NCBI GenBank assembly: GCA_964436165.1
Contig: CAYTBY010000013.1
Span: forward strand, 1 to 27,671
Direction: 5' to 3'
DNA: 27,671 bases
Source of the DNA: 2-01-FULL-39-28 sp964436165
Lineage (GTDB): Bacteria; Patescibacteriota; Minisyncoccia; 2-02-FULL-40-12; GWA2-44-9
Shown here: positions 15,703 through 22,452 of the stretch, in pieces
Layout of the letters: the number at the start of each line of letters is the position of its first letter
Numbering within the stretch: position 1 is the first letter of the stretch
Position numbers and translations under genes: made by a program
The notes under the pieces: model-generated
The model's database searches: none
Told to the model about the DNA's origin: nothing
What the model saw: the letters and a program-made list of their open reading frames with translations, nothing else

Positions 15703-15798
15703 GGAACATCTCCCTAAAGAATTTTTCCTTCAATAAACATACCTCAAATAAAATTCTTTACCAGTGGATATCTAATTTTTTTAAAAGAAGACAGGGTG

Positions 15799-15804
15799 TA
15801 TAAT
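15799..15804 (+). promoter_or_regulatory. -10 TATAAT, leaderless spacing
   Basis: Consensus TATAAT is followed by GTATAT and then the ATG at 15811. Confidence 0.6.
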
Positions 15805-15810
15805 GTATAT

Positions 15811-16140
15811 ATGGAAAACAACATCATGGGTAATAACATCCTAGCGAAAGGTAACGAAATTTTTGGAAATAAAAAAATGTACTTTTTGTTTGGCGGCAGT
15901 ATAGTCGCAGTCATTATCTTAATATCATTTCTATTAATCAACTACTTTGGGTCTAATCCGGTTGAAACGGGCCAAAAGGTAATTCAAGACACAAGCGAAA
16001 GCGCAGAAAATCTAACCGAAAGCGCAACCCAGGGTACATTACCCGAAATTGATTCCAATCCCCTCAAAAAAGCGCCCGATACAAATCCTGTTTCAAAAAC
16101 AAATCCCTATTCAAACGTAAAAACTAACCCATTTGAATAG
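15811..16140 (+). CDS. Small single-pass membrane protein
   Basis: 109 aa. After a short Asn/Gly-rich N-terminus, residues 23-47 are one membrane helix (MYFLFGGSIVAVIILISFLLINYF). The rest is a hydrophilic, low-complexity tail rich in Ser, Glu, Asn, Pro and Lys, with three NP repeats at its end. I chose the ATG at 15811 over an upstream GTG because TATAAT sits 6 nt before it. The Cys-repeat gene starts 7 nt after its stop, so the two form one unit and this protein may anchor or assist the secreted one, which is an inference. No family recognised. Confidence 0.75.
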   Translation: MENNIMGNNILAKGNEIFGNKKMYFLFGGSIVAVIILISFLLINYFGSNPVETGQKVIQDTSESAENLTESATQGTLPEIDSNPLKKAPDTNPVSKTNPYSNVKTNPFE

Positions 16141-16147
16141 TTTAAAT

Positions 16148-17872
16148 ATGAATTTTACTTTTAAAAAGTTATTGGCGGTAAGCATCCTTATTTATGCTGG
16201 CTCTGTTTTTGCCCAAGAAGCAATAGATACCGACAAAATATCGTTTCCAATAGCCGAACTTGGAAATTGTGCTGATAAGGATGCCTGCAAAGTATATTGC
16301 GATGATCCGGCTAATCTACCCGCTTGTCTTGATTTTGCAGAAAGAAATCAATTGATGTCCAGGGCAGAGTTGAGTCAGGCGAAAAAGTTTCTTAGCGCTG
16401 GCGCCAAGGGTCCCGGTGGATGTACTGGCAAAGATTCGTGTCAACAATACTGTGACGACATAAGCCATATTGATGAATGCGTTACTTTCGCAGAAAATAA
16501 CGATCTTCTCCCCCCTGAAGAACTTGAGGAGGCCCGCAAAGTAAAATTAGCCATAAATAAAGGGGTTAAACCTCCGGCCTGTAAGAATAAAACAGCCTGC
16601 GATACTTACTGCAGTAGCCCCGACAATATGGAAGAATGCATTAGTTTTGCCGAAGCGGCTGGATTTATTCAGGGGCAGGATTTGGAGGAAGCTAAAAAAG
16701 TTCTCTCCGCAATTAAAAAAGGCGTAAAACCTCCTCCTTGTAAAGGGAAAAATGCTTGTGAACAATACTGTACTCAAGAGGAACATCTTAATGAATGCAT
16801 GAACTTTGCTGAAGCGGCGGGTCTCGTCTCTCCGGAAGAGCTTGAAATGATAAAGAAAACTGGCGGTAAGGGGCCGGGCGGATGCCGTGGAAAGGAAGCA
16901 TGTGAAAATTATTGCAAAAATAAAGACAATATTCAGTCTTGTACCGATTTTGCCATAGAACACGGATTCATAAAACCGGAAGAAGCCGAGATGATAAAGA
17001 AAACTGGCGGTAAAGGTCCGGGCGGATGTATGGGCAGAAAAGAGTGCGAGAACTTTTGCAATGATCCGGCAAATCAGGAAACATGTTTTAGTTTTGCTAA
17101 GGAAAATAATTTAATACCCCAGGAAGAGATTGAAATGATGAACAAGGGCCGAGAACAATTAAAAGGCGCTGTCTCTAATATGCCGCCGGAAGTACGGGAA
17201 TGCCTAAAAACAACCGTCGGAGAAGAAGTGCTCTCAAAATTGGATAATGGGACATTTCTTCCAAATAGAGATTTAGGTGAAAAGATGAGGAGCTGCTTTG
17301 AAAATTTTAGACCAGAGGGACAAGGAGAAAGAGGTATGCCGCCCCCACCTGATGGCATTCATCCGGACGATAACAACTACCGACCCGGAGAATATAAACG
17401 ACCTCCGGAAGGGTCTAATCCCGAAGGCTATCAAGATCACCCCGAGAATTATCCCCCGCCTGACTATCAAAAACCGCCTGAGTATAACTATCCGGAAAAT
17501 TACCGTCCGCCTGAAAACTATCAACCAGGAACTGATTACCCAATGCCGGAAAATAATCAGTCTCCTCCAAACTATCCCCCTCCGCCCGAAGGCTCTTACT
17601 ATCAGGCCCCACCCCCGGAACAGTACCCCTACCCGGGAGATTACCAATCTCCAACTAATTACCAACCTTCACCAGATAGCACTAACTACCAAGCACCGCC
17701 AGAAGACTACCATCCTCCAGAGAATTACCAGGCACCAACCACTGACTACCAACCGCCACCAATAGATAGCGGTTATACCGAACCTCCGCCTCCCGGCCCG
17801 GAATCATTTCTGCATCAGTTAATGGGTAACAAACTTCTTGGATTCATTGTTCAGTTCCTGTTTCCCAGATAG
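16148..17872 (+). CDS. Secreted Cys-repeat protein with Pro/Tyr-rich tail
   Basis: 574 aa. A signal peptide (residues 1-20, ending VFAQ) leads into six repeats of about 45 residues, each with the spacing C-x5-C-x3-C-x8-C and ending in FAExxGL-type helices, joined by GPGGC or KPPPC linkers (about residues 38-330). After a helical stretch with two more Cys comes a tail of about 180 residues built of PPENYQ/PPDYQ-like units. A short hydrophobic C-terminus (LLGFIVQFLF) follows. I know this repeat type from Parcubacteria-like genomes; its function is unknown. The even Cys number per repeat suggests disulfide-bonded modules in the envelope. The ATG at 16148 is chosen over a TTG at 16133, which would overlap the preceding gene. 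Confidence 0.85.
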   Translation: MNFTFKKLLAVSILIYAGSVFAQEAIDTDKISFPIAELGNCADKDACKVYCDDPANLPACLDFAERNQLMSRAELSQAKKFLSAGAKGPGGCTGKDSCQQYCDDISHIDECVTFAENNDLLPPEELEEARKVKLAINKGVKPPACKNKTACDTYCSSPDNMEECISFAEAAGFIQGQDLEEAKKVLSAIKKGVKPPPCKGKNACEQYCTQEEHLNECMNFAEAAGLVSPEELEMIKKTGGKGPGGCRGKEACENYCKNKDNIQSCTDFAIEHGFIKPEEAEMIKKTGGKGPGGCMGRKECENFCNDPANQETCFSFAKENNLIPQEEIEMMNKGREQLKGAVSNMPPEVRECLKTTVGEEVLSKLDNGTFLPNRDLGEKMRSCFENFRPEGQGERGMPPPPDGIHPDDNNYRPGEYKRPPEGSNPEGYQDHPENYPPPDYQKPPEYNYPENYRPPENYQPGTDYPMPENNQSPPNYPPPPEGSYYQAPPPEQYPYPGDYQSPTNYQPSPDSTNYQAPPEDYHPPENYQAPTTDYQPPPIDSGYTEPPPPGPESFLHQLMGNKLLGFIVQFLFPR

Positions 17873-17878
17873 TGGGCA

Positions 17879-17909
17879 AATAAAATACCACTTTAAGTGG
17901 TATTTTATT
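17879..17909 (+). terminator. Bidirectional-looking terminator
   Basis: AATAAAATACCA pairs perfectly with TGGTATTTTATT around CTTTAAG, 6 nt after the stop of the Cys-repeat gene. It could also serve the convergent gene at 17987. Confidence 0.85.
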
Positions 17910-17986
17910 ATTCCGAACTGCTTGCCCTGAATTTATTAAAAGGTAATCCACGTCCGGTGATAAATTATTCACGGCAAAAAGTAGTG

Positions 17987-18448
17987 TCAGGTGTTGTAAA
18001 TCTCCACTTTAAATATACCATTAGGTACCTTGCCTCCACCAGCATCTGTATAAGTATAAGGACTGCGACTACCTTTACTATACAAAACGATCTTATCTTC
18101 GCCAGCTGTCCTTTCTCCGATGAGATCCCTATACTCCTCCTCTTGTGTATGGATGCCTATACCTAATGATTTGGCTTTCTGAACACCAAATCTTATCATA
18201 GCTTCTTTTATTTTAGGATGAGTATTAACAGAATAGACTCTTTCCATAAATAATTGTGGATTTTGTTTTTCATCTTCCATAAGCCTAAATATAGATCTTG
18301 CTATTATATTCTCATTCTCGTCCCAAATCTGCCCAATTTTTAATGCCGGATCTGATATATAAGACAATAAGCCATAATTTAAACTTGATCCATCATAGTG
18401 CTGACAGAATTCCACTGGTTTTTCTCCAATAAACACATGGGTTTTCAA
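17987..18448 (-). CDS. Hypothetical protein, possibly 5'-truncated
   Basis: 153 aa from a TTG at 18448. Soluble, no motif I can name; landmarks are FCQHYDGSSLNYGLLSYISDP, GQIWDENENIIARSIFRLM and SLGIGIHTQEEEY. The frame stays open for 11 more codons upstream without any good start, ending in a TAG just where the palindrome ACCGAGCTCAACTCGGT (18465-18481) sits. No Shine-Dalgarno is evident. The 5' end may therefore have been cut or replaced by that insertion. It begins the group of small accessory genes. Confidence 0.6.
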   Translation of the reverse strand: MKTHVFIGEKPVEFCQHYDGSSLNYGLLSYISDPALKIGQIWDENENIIARSIFRLMEDEKQNPQLFMERVYSVNTHPKIKEAMIRFGVQKAKSLGIGIHTQEEEYRDLIGERTAGEDKIVLYSKGSRSPYTYTDAGGGKVPNGIFKVEIYNT

Positions 18449-18757
18449 ATCAACACGATCTCTACCGAGCTCAACTCGGTTCTACTGTCCTGCCCCCCAT
18501 AAAAAATAACCCTCATAAAATCAGGTTATTTTTCTGGCTCGCCCGATACCTTCTTTTCCGAATTGTATAGAATCTATCCATTGGTTAAGTTAAGTATGGA
18601 AAGAATGAGAGGATTAAACTTCGCTTTTTGATATCATACCGCATACCTGTTATTGCTCACGATATTCACAAGTTCACCCATGTCCTTCTAAAATAAAAGC
18701 CGATATAAAAACAAAGCCTCACGTTGCCGTGAGGCTTGCCAGCAGAAGATGCTGGGC
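18449..18757. other. 309-bp gap without a gene: hairpins only
   Basis: It holds the palindrome at 18465-18481, a terminator-like hairpin AAAAATAACC/GGTTATTTTT (18503-18534) and the terminator at 18714-18737. Between 18540 and 18700 I find no convincing coding frame or promoter. The orphan hairpin at 18503 suggests that a gene has been lost here. Confidence 0.5.
18714..18737 (-). terminator. Rho-independent terminator
   Basis: AAGCCTCACG-TTGC-CGTGAGGCTT, with a T-rich run on the minus strand (TTTGTTTTT), 20 nt after the stop of the 18758-19438 gene. Confidence 0.9.
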
Positions 18758-19438
18758 TTAGAGGTCGATCGTGGTGCAGGGCGTCTTCTTTGCGTTTTCG
18801 TAGAAGTGCCGACGACTCTGCTCTGCACTCTCCCCGTCAAAACGTAGCCTCATTTGGTATTTGATCGGATCCGGGCAGATTCCGTCCGGTCCATACCATC
18901 GAACAAATTCCTCACGACTCCTTTGCCATTCTTCCTTGGTAAGAGGAGTTGGCGGCTCCGTGAGTTCCATCGCTTCGGCCAGGTTGCCTTCGGTGACCAT
19001 TCCCGGCTCTTGTCGAGGAAGGCCGCTGATTCTGAATCCAGCTGCCAATCTCGATGTCTGCTGAAGAGCGAGGATGTCGGGATGACAAGGATCGCCGGTT
19101 GCCCTGAGGATTTCGATTGCCCTCTTGGCCGTACCACGACCGAAGTAGAAGTCGTATTGACCAGCGACGATGCCGCTGGTGTAGGCTTCTGACAGATCGA
19201 TCTTCAGACGTTTGCCGTAGAGGTAGTCGAAGTACCGGAGCTTCTTCCCATCCCGTCCTTTGGGCTGGACCTTGAGAATGGCACTGGCCTGATCTTGGGT
19301 GATCATGCCCGGCCCGGGGTTTTTGTTCCCGTAACCGATCTTCACTGCAGCGTTGAAGAGTGCAGCGAGAATAGCAGCCGTTCTGATACCTTGAGTGTGA
19401 ATGAGCGATTCGAGCGTGACCGTTCTGTCGTATGACAT
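18758..19438 (-). CDS. Hypothetical protein of the accessory array, 226 aa
   Basis: The ATG at 19438 has GGAGAGG 4-5 nt upstream and is preferred over an upstream in-frame start at 19474. The protein is soluble and helical; landmarks are TVTLESLIHTQGIRTAAILAA, YDFYFGRGTAKRAIEIL, HPDILALQQTSRLAAGFRI and EEWQRSREEFVRWYG. I do not recognise the family. Its DNA is visibly richer in G and C than the neighbouring genes, which suggests a recent separate origin. It has its own promoter (19474-19502) and terminator (18714-18737). Confidence 0.75.
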   Translation of the reverse strand: MSYDRTVTLESLIHTQGIRTAAILAALFNAAVKIGYGNKNPGPGMITQDQASAILKVQPKGRDGKKLRYFDYLYGKRLKIDLSEAYTSGIVAGQYDFYFGRGTAKRAIEILRATGDPCHPDILALQQTSRLAAGFRISGLPRQEPGMVTEGNLAEAMELTEPPTPLTKEEWQRSREEFVRWYGPDGICPDPIKYQMRLRFDGESAEQSRRHFYENAKKTPCTTIDL

Positions 19439-19473
19439 TTTGCCTCTCCTTTTCTGAATTCCAGAATGTATCA

Positions 19474-19504
19474 ATTATAACAAAAAACCTTGACTTAGTC
19501 AAGG
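19474..19504 (-). promoter_or_regulatory. Promoter whose -35 lies inside the preceding terminator hairpin
   Basis: On the minus strand TTGACT (19502-19497), a 17-nt spacer and TATAAT (19479-19474) precede the gene at 19438. The -35 is part of the palindrome CCTTGACTTAGTCAAGG (19488-19504), which with its T-tract forms the terminator of the upstream 19520-19924 gene. Confidence 0.75.
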
Positions 19505-19519
19505 TCGGCGGTTAGTCGG

Positions 19520-19924
19520 CTATTTGGGTAGGCCTATTTCTGAGAACATAATTCCATCGGGATCGTGGCTTCTTTGCTGATGAGCATAGAGAGCTTGAAC
19601 TGTTGGATATTCTGCTCCGCAGATTCCACACTTGTGAGACTGACAAACTTTAGGTTCCTTGGGCCACTTTAGGTCTGAGTAAGACTTTAAGGCTGGTATC
19701 TGCACAGCTACGGTCACCTCTTCCTGAACAATACGAACCAGTTCATACTTTTGAAGCGAGCCGTTCTGTCGAACTATATTTTCCAGAAAAGTCTTTGCTT
19801 TCTCGGCAGCATCGGCATCAGATTCCACACCGTCCATATTCCAGACATGTGCATTATCGGTCCAGAGAGGCTCATCCTCGGTAATACCGTGAGACCTTAT
19901 TACATAAGTCAGTCGCCAACGCAT
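19520..19924 (-). CDS. C2H2 zinc-finger protein of the accessory array
   Basis: 134 aa. The C-terminus has a clear C2H2 finger, HKCGICGAEYPTVQALYAHQ followed by QRSHD (C-x2-C-x12-H-x4-H, about residues 99-119), which could bind DNA, RNA or protein. The N-terminal 90 residues (MRWRLTYVIRSHG..., VRIVQEEVTVAVQIPAL) show no known domain. Classical C2H2 fingers are rare in bacteria outside the Ros/MucR type, which this does not resemble beyond the ligands. GGTGGTG lies about 4-5 nt upstream of the ATG. It has its own promoter and terminator. Confidence 0.75.
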   Translation of the reverse strand: MRWRLTYVIRSHGITEDEPLWTDNAHVWNMDGVESDADAAEKAKTFLENIVRQNGSLQKYELVRIVQEEVTVAVQIPALKSYSDLKWPKEPKVCQSHKCGICGAEYPTVQALYAHQQRSHDPDGIMFSEIGLPK

Positions 19925-19978
19925 TTTTCACCACCTTCGTGAAGCATAAGCCATCCTTTGTAAAAGTAAGCTGGGCAT

Positions 19979-20007
19979 AAATTAACACAAGATAAAGATT
20001 TTTTCAA
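19979..20007 (-). promoter_or_regulatory. Promoter of the C2H2 gene
   Basis: TTGAAA (20007-20002), 17-nt spacer, TAATTT (19984-19979) on the minus strand. The -35 overlaps the T-tract of the terminator at 20015-20032. Confidence 0.5.
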
Positions 20008-20014
20008 ACAAAAG

Positions 20015-20032
20015 GCCGAGTGTTAACTCGGC
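20015..20032 (-). terminator. Rho-independent terminator
   Basis: GCCGAG-TGTTAA-CTCGGC followed on the minus strand by TTTTGTTTG, 3 nt after the stop of the 20035-20316 gene. Confidence 0.85.
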
Positions 20033-20034
20033 GA

Positions 20035-20316
20035 TTATGTTTTAAGTTCTGGATAAAAAACAGGACAAATATGAGGAAGTGGGGTCGTGGTCCCACAAAG
20101 CAGGCAAGAATAAGTTGTGGCTCGGAACTTCTTAACTGTGCTTACTTTTATTTTAGATCCACAATCCCAGCAACGGCCGCAATCACTGATCCAGTGATCG
20201 TGATCACAGGCATATTTACCGACACTCTCAACGCTAATTAGCTTCTTTAATCCGCTTGATTGAATCCGTAAAACAAGATATTTAGCATTTGCATCACTCT
20301 GATATTCGGCTTTCAT
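20035..20316 (-). CDS. Small double zinc-ribbon protein
   Basis: 93 aa with two Cys/His clusters: CDHDHWISDCGRCWDCGSK (about residues 37-55) and YSCLLCG followed by HICP (about 69-84). This suggests two zinc sites. The start ATG overlaps the stop of the upstream gene in an ATGA, so translation is coupled. Function unknown; I cannot place it in a named family. Confidence 0.75.
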   Translation of the reverse strand: MKAEYQSDANAKYLVLRIQSSGLKKLISVESVGKYACDHDHWISDCGRCWDCGSKIKVSTVKKFRATTYSCLLCGTTTPLPHICPVFYPELKT

Positions 20317-20627
20317 TCCAGTTCTCCTTTCGGCACATCTTCCGTTAACACAACAGTTGTCACTAATCCTAGGCCACTATCGAATTTCCAGGTTTGACCA
20401 TTCCAATCCATACCATGGTCGAAAGTATCAGTAAATAATCTTCCTTTCTTAACTCCGATAGCATCACTGCCATCTTCGTAAGATACCAGGCCATAGCCAG
20501 TGTTTTTGTAGGCGAACTTATCGCCTGGCTTTAGATTCTTTAGCCGTTTTAGACGGTCTTCAGGAGTTAGCGTAATTGCAACCATTTTATCAGTTTTAGT
20601 TTTGCTCTGCTTGGTCATTTTTGCCAT
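20313..20627 (-). CDS. Hypothetical protein, 104 aa
   Basis: The ATG at 20627 has GGAG about 6 nt upstream; a TTG one codon earlier is unlikely. After a basic N-terminus (KMTKQSKTKTDK) comes ITLTPEDRLKRLKNLKPGDKFAYKN and then short beta-type segments with Gly-Asp turns. The LKPGDKF pattern suggests a small beta-barrel, without a family assignment. It is first in a two-gene unit with the double zinc-ribbon gene. Confidence 0.7.
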   Translation of the reverse strand: MAKMTKQSKTKTDKMVAITLTPEDRLKRLKNLKPGDKFAYKNTGYGLVSYEDGSDAIGVKKGRLFTDTFDHGMDWNGQTWKFDSGLGLVTTVVLTEDVPKGELE

Positions 20628-20660
20628 CAAATACTCCTAAGTTGAATAAGGACTGGAAAG

Positions 20661-20689
20661 ATATTAACAAACAAGAGATTCAAAATCAA
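20661..20689 (-). promoter_or_regulatory. Promoter of the 20627/20316 pair
   Basis: TTGATT (20689-20684), 17-nt spacer, TAATAT (20666-20661) on the minus strand. Confidence 0.65.
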
Positions 20690-20706
20690 TGCCAAATAAA
20701 CAAAGA

Positions 20707-20733
20707 GCCCGCAGGAGCGAACTCCTTGCGGGC
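20707..20733 (-). terminator. Rho-independent terminator
   Basis: GCCCGCAGGAG pairs with CTCCTTGCGGGC, followed on the minus strand by TCTTTGTTT, 9 nt after the stop of the 20742-21050 gene. Confidence 0.85.
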
Positions 20734-20741
20734 AGTCTGTA

Positions 20742-21050
20742 CTAATAGGCTTCCCAGTGGTACAGATGGTCTACGCGACCGTCTCGAATGGCGGTGATTT
20801 GGGCAACTGCCGTTTCGTAGAGGGGAAGAACATGGGTTCCAACAAGATTCCTCAACTCTTCAGCAGTATCGGCTACTACTGTGAAGTAGTCACTCGTCAC
20901 GAAAGATTTTCGTGGCAGATAGCACGATGCCTTTAGCACCCACTTACCAGCCTCGGGGCTACTATCCTCCGCTTTCATAATCCAGATGTCGACAGGAATA
21001 GCCGTTCCATCAACTTCCGTGATGGACGAAATGCTTCTGTCATCAATCAT
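20742..21050 (-). CDS. Hypothetical protein, 102 aa
   Basis: A soluble small protein (IPVDIWIMKAEDSSPE, FTVVADTAEELRNLVGTHVLP). The alternation of strand-like and helix-like segments with TAEEL suggests a small alpha/beta fold; I cannot name it. AGAGGTG lies about 6 nt before the ATG. It starts 2 nt after the stop of the 21053-21259 gene, so the two are co-transcribed. Confidence 0.7.
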   Translation of the reverse strand: MIDDRSISSITEVDGTAIPVDIWIMKAEDSSPEAGKWVLKASCYLPRKSFVTSDYFTVVADTAEELRNLVGTHVLPLYETAVAQITAIRDGRVDHLYHWEAY

Positions 21051-21052
21051 GT

Positions 21053-21259
21053 TTACACCTCTTTACGAGACTGAAAATGGGAGAGCGTCTTTTCGGCTTC
21101 TTCCCGTGTCGGGTATAGACCAGGGTAGCCCTTGTTATCTGCGGTGCTGTCACGCCACTTTCCGTCTGGATGAAGGTAGGTACCATCCAGTTTGTAAACG
21201 AACCACCGCCTGTTTTGACCTGAACCATAGGCACGAATTTTTACGGTGTCGCTTTCCAT
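21053..21259 (-). CDS. Small hypothetical protein, 68 aa
   Basis: Reads MESDTVKIRAYGSGQNRRWF, then YKLDGTYLHPDGKW, ending YPTREEAEKTLSHFQ. It has a compact beta-hairpin-then-helix look, and the terminal YPTREEAEKTL resembles the tail of small integrase-arm or AP2-like modules, but I would not assign that. AGGAGG lies about 6 nt upstream of the ATG. First gene of a pair with its own promoter. Confidence 0.7.
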   Translation of the reverse strand: MESDTVKIRAYGSGQNRRWFVYKLDGTYLHPDGKWRDSTADNKGYPGLYPTREEAEKTLSHFQSRKEV

Positions 21260-21289
21260 GTGCTTCCTCCTGAGTTTCAGAATACTTTA

Positions 21290-21318
21290 AGTATACATCA
21301 CTTTAATAACAAAGTCAA
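21290..21318 (-). promoter_or_regulatory. Consensus-like promoter of the 21259/21050 pair
   Basis: TTGACT (21318-21313), 17-nt spacer, TATACT (21295-21290) on the minus strand. Confidence 0.75.
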
Positions 21319-21387
21319 ATTTGACGAGCGTCTATAAATACAATATTATCTTGCCAACAACTGTACATTAAATTTAATGAGGGAACT

Positions 21388-21789
21388 GTGAAATTAGACA
21401 GTATTATAAGGGAATTAACACGTGGTGCTGAAGATACTAATACTTCTCTCAACGTAGTAAAACAGCGTAAGGATAATGTAGTAGAGTACACTATATACGC
21501 CCCGTATTTAAATTGTCCCTACATAAGATTGATTAGACGTTTGTGGTCATTTGTAAGGGCACGGTGGGTATTACGTTCCGATGAGAGAGTTAAAGTTAAA
21601 CTTTCTTTTTCGCCAGAAACTATCTATAGTACCTGTGAACATGGTACCCAGCATGCTACAAAAGTATTCAGGGCAACCCTCAAGATAGAGACCTCTGATG
21701 CGAACGCCATTCAAGAACTTTTAAAATTTGAAGATGGTATTCGTGGTTATTACTATGCTTGCCATGACTGGTCTCCCAAGACTGCCTAG
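21388..21789 (+). CDS. Hypothetical protein, 133 aa
   Basis: The only plus-strand gene in the array. GTG start with GAGGG about 5 nt upstream. The protein is soluble; landmarks are YAPYLNCPYIRLIRRLWSFV, VKLSFSPETIYSTCEHGTQH and FRATLKIETSDANAIQELL. No family recognised. It is divergent from the 21259 gene and is followed by its own terminator. Confidence 0.7.
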   Translation: MKLDSIIRELTRGAEDTNTSLNVVKQRKDNVVEYTIYAPYLNCPYIRLIRRLWSFVRARWVLRSDERVKVKLSFSPETIYSTCEHGTQHATKVFRATLKIETSDANAIQELLKFEDGIRGYYYACHDWSPKTA

Positions 21790-21802
21790 AGTGAGCGATA
21801 CC

Positions 21803-21828
21803 GTGGTGTGATGAACACCACTTTTTTA
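21803..21828 (+). terminator. Rho-independent terminator
   Basis: GTGGTGT-GATGA-ACACCAC followed by TTTTTTATTT, 14 nt after the stop at 21789. Confidence 0.9.
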
Positions 21829-21952
21829 TTTCTCGTGTCCCCGTTTCGGGTGGGCGGACTCTAATTTCTTTTACGTTGTCCTTTCTCGTAAATTGAGTTT
21901 TGGTTATCCATTTTGACAGTGGATAACGGCTGATAAATCAGACAATAAAAAA

Positions 21953-21969
21953 GCCGATGGTTAGTCGGC
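21953..21969 (-). terminator. Rho-independent terminator overlapping a stop codon
   Basis: GCCGA-TGGTTAG-TCGGC followed by TTTTTTATTG on the minus strand. The hairpin includes the last codons of the 21961-22350 gene. Confidence 0.85.
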
Positions 21970-22350
21970 AGTTTTGACTGGATTAGGTGCTCTTGGGTGT
22001 AGGCCAAAATGATGGATATAAAGAAAAAGTGTAACTGAGGATTGGTAAACTATTAAATACTGAATTAGGATTTTGGTCATTTTTGAATTCAGTAATATAC
22101 CCATTGTTTCTGGCATGATGGTAAATATGATTGATAAGCCCAGCATCATACCAGCGAATTCCATAAGCGATTTTACAACCTTCAGTCTTAGGTTTGTAGT
22201 TGATGTAATGTCCCATGCCCTGAAGTAAGCGTAATAAACAAACATCGCATAGGACATAGGGAAATATACAAGGGAAATTAATCCAATCAGGATTAAAATC
22301 CATATCCTTCTACCTGTGGGGACGTCCAGCCCAAAACGAAGGAATCTCAT
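21961..22350 (-). CDS. Small membrane protein, unknown
   Basis: 129 aa with three or four hydrophobic segments (IWILILIGLISLVYFPMSYAMFV, FAGMMLGLSIIFTIM, LIQYLIVYQSSVTLFLYI). The ATG at 22350 is preferred because GAGGAG lies about 9 nt upstream. An upstream in-frame ATG at 22383 directly abuts the -10 TATATT, so it would not be in the transcript. The protein shows no catalytic motif or family that I recognise. Confidence 0.7.
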   Translation of the reverse strand: MRFLRFGLDVPTGRRIWILILIGLISLVYFPMSYAMFVYYAYFRAWDITSTTNLRLKVVKSLMEFAGMMLGLSIIFTIMPETMGILLNSKMTKILIQYLIVYQSSVTLFLYIHHFGLHPRAPNPVKTAD

Positions 22351-22383
22351 GTCAAAGTTCTCCTCTTCAATAAACTGAGTCAT

Positions 22384-22412
22384 AATATACCATAAAATAG
22401 TTATTTTACAAA
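22384..22412 (-). promoter_or_regulatory. Weak promoter of the small membrane protein
   Basis: TTTGTA (22412-22407), 17-nt spacer, TATATT (22389-22384). The -35 touches the T-tract of the terminator at 22418-22444. Confidence 0.4.
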
Positions 22413-22417
22413 CAAAA

Positions 22418-22444
22418 AAGCGGATTGATATTATCTCACCGCTT
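22418..22444 (-). terminator. Rho-independent terminator
   Basis: AAGCGG and CCGCTT arms with a T-run on the minus strand, 8 nt after the stop of the 22453-23313 gene. Confidence 0.75.
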
Positions 22445-22452
22445 GGTTCGGC

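Noticed and set aside
16547..17665. Long minus-strand open frames opposite the Cys-repeat protein
   Set aside because: They are shadows of a biased repetitive gene on the plus strand and have no start signals or sensible composition.
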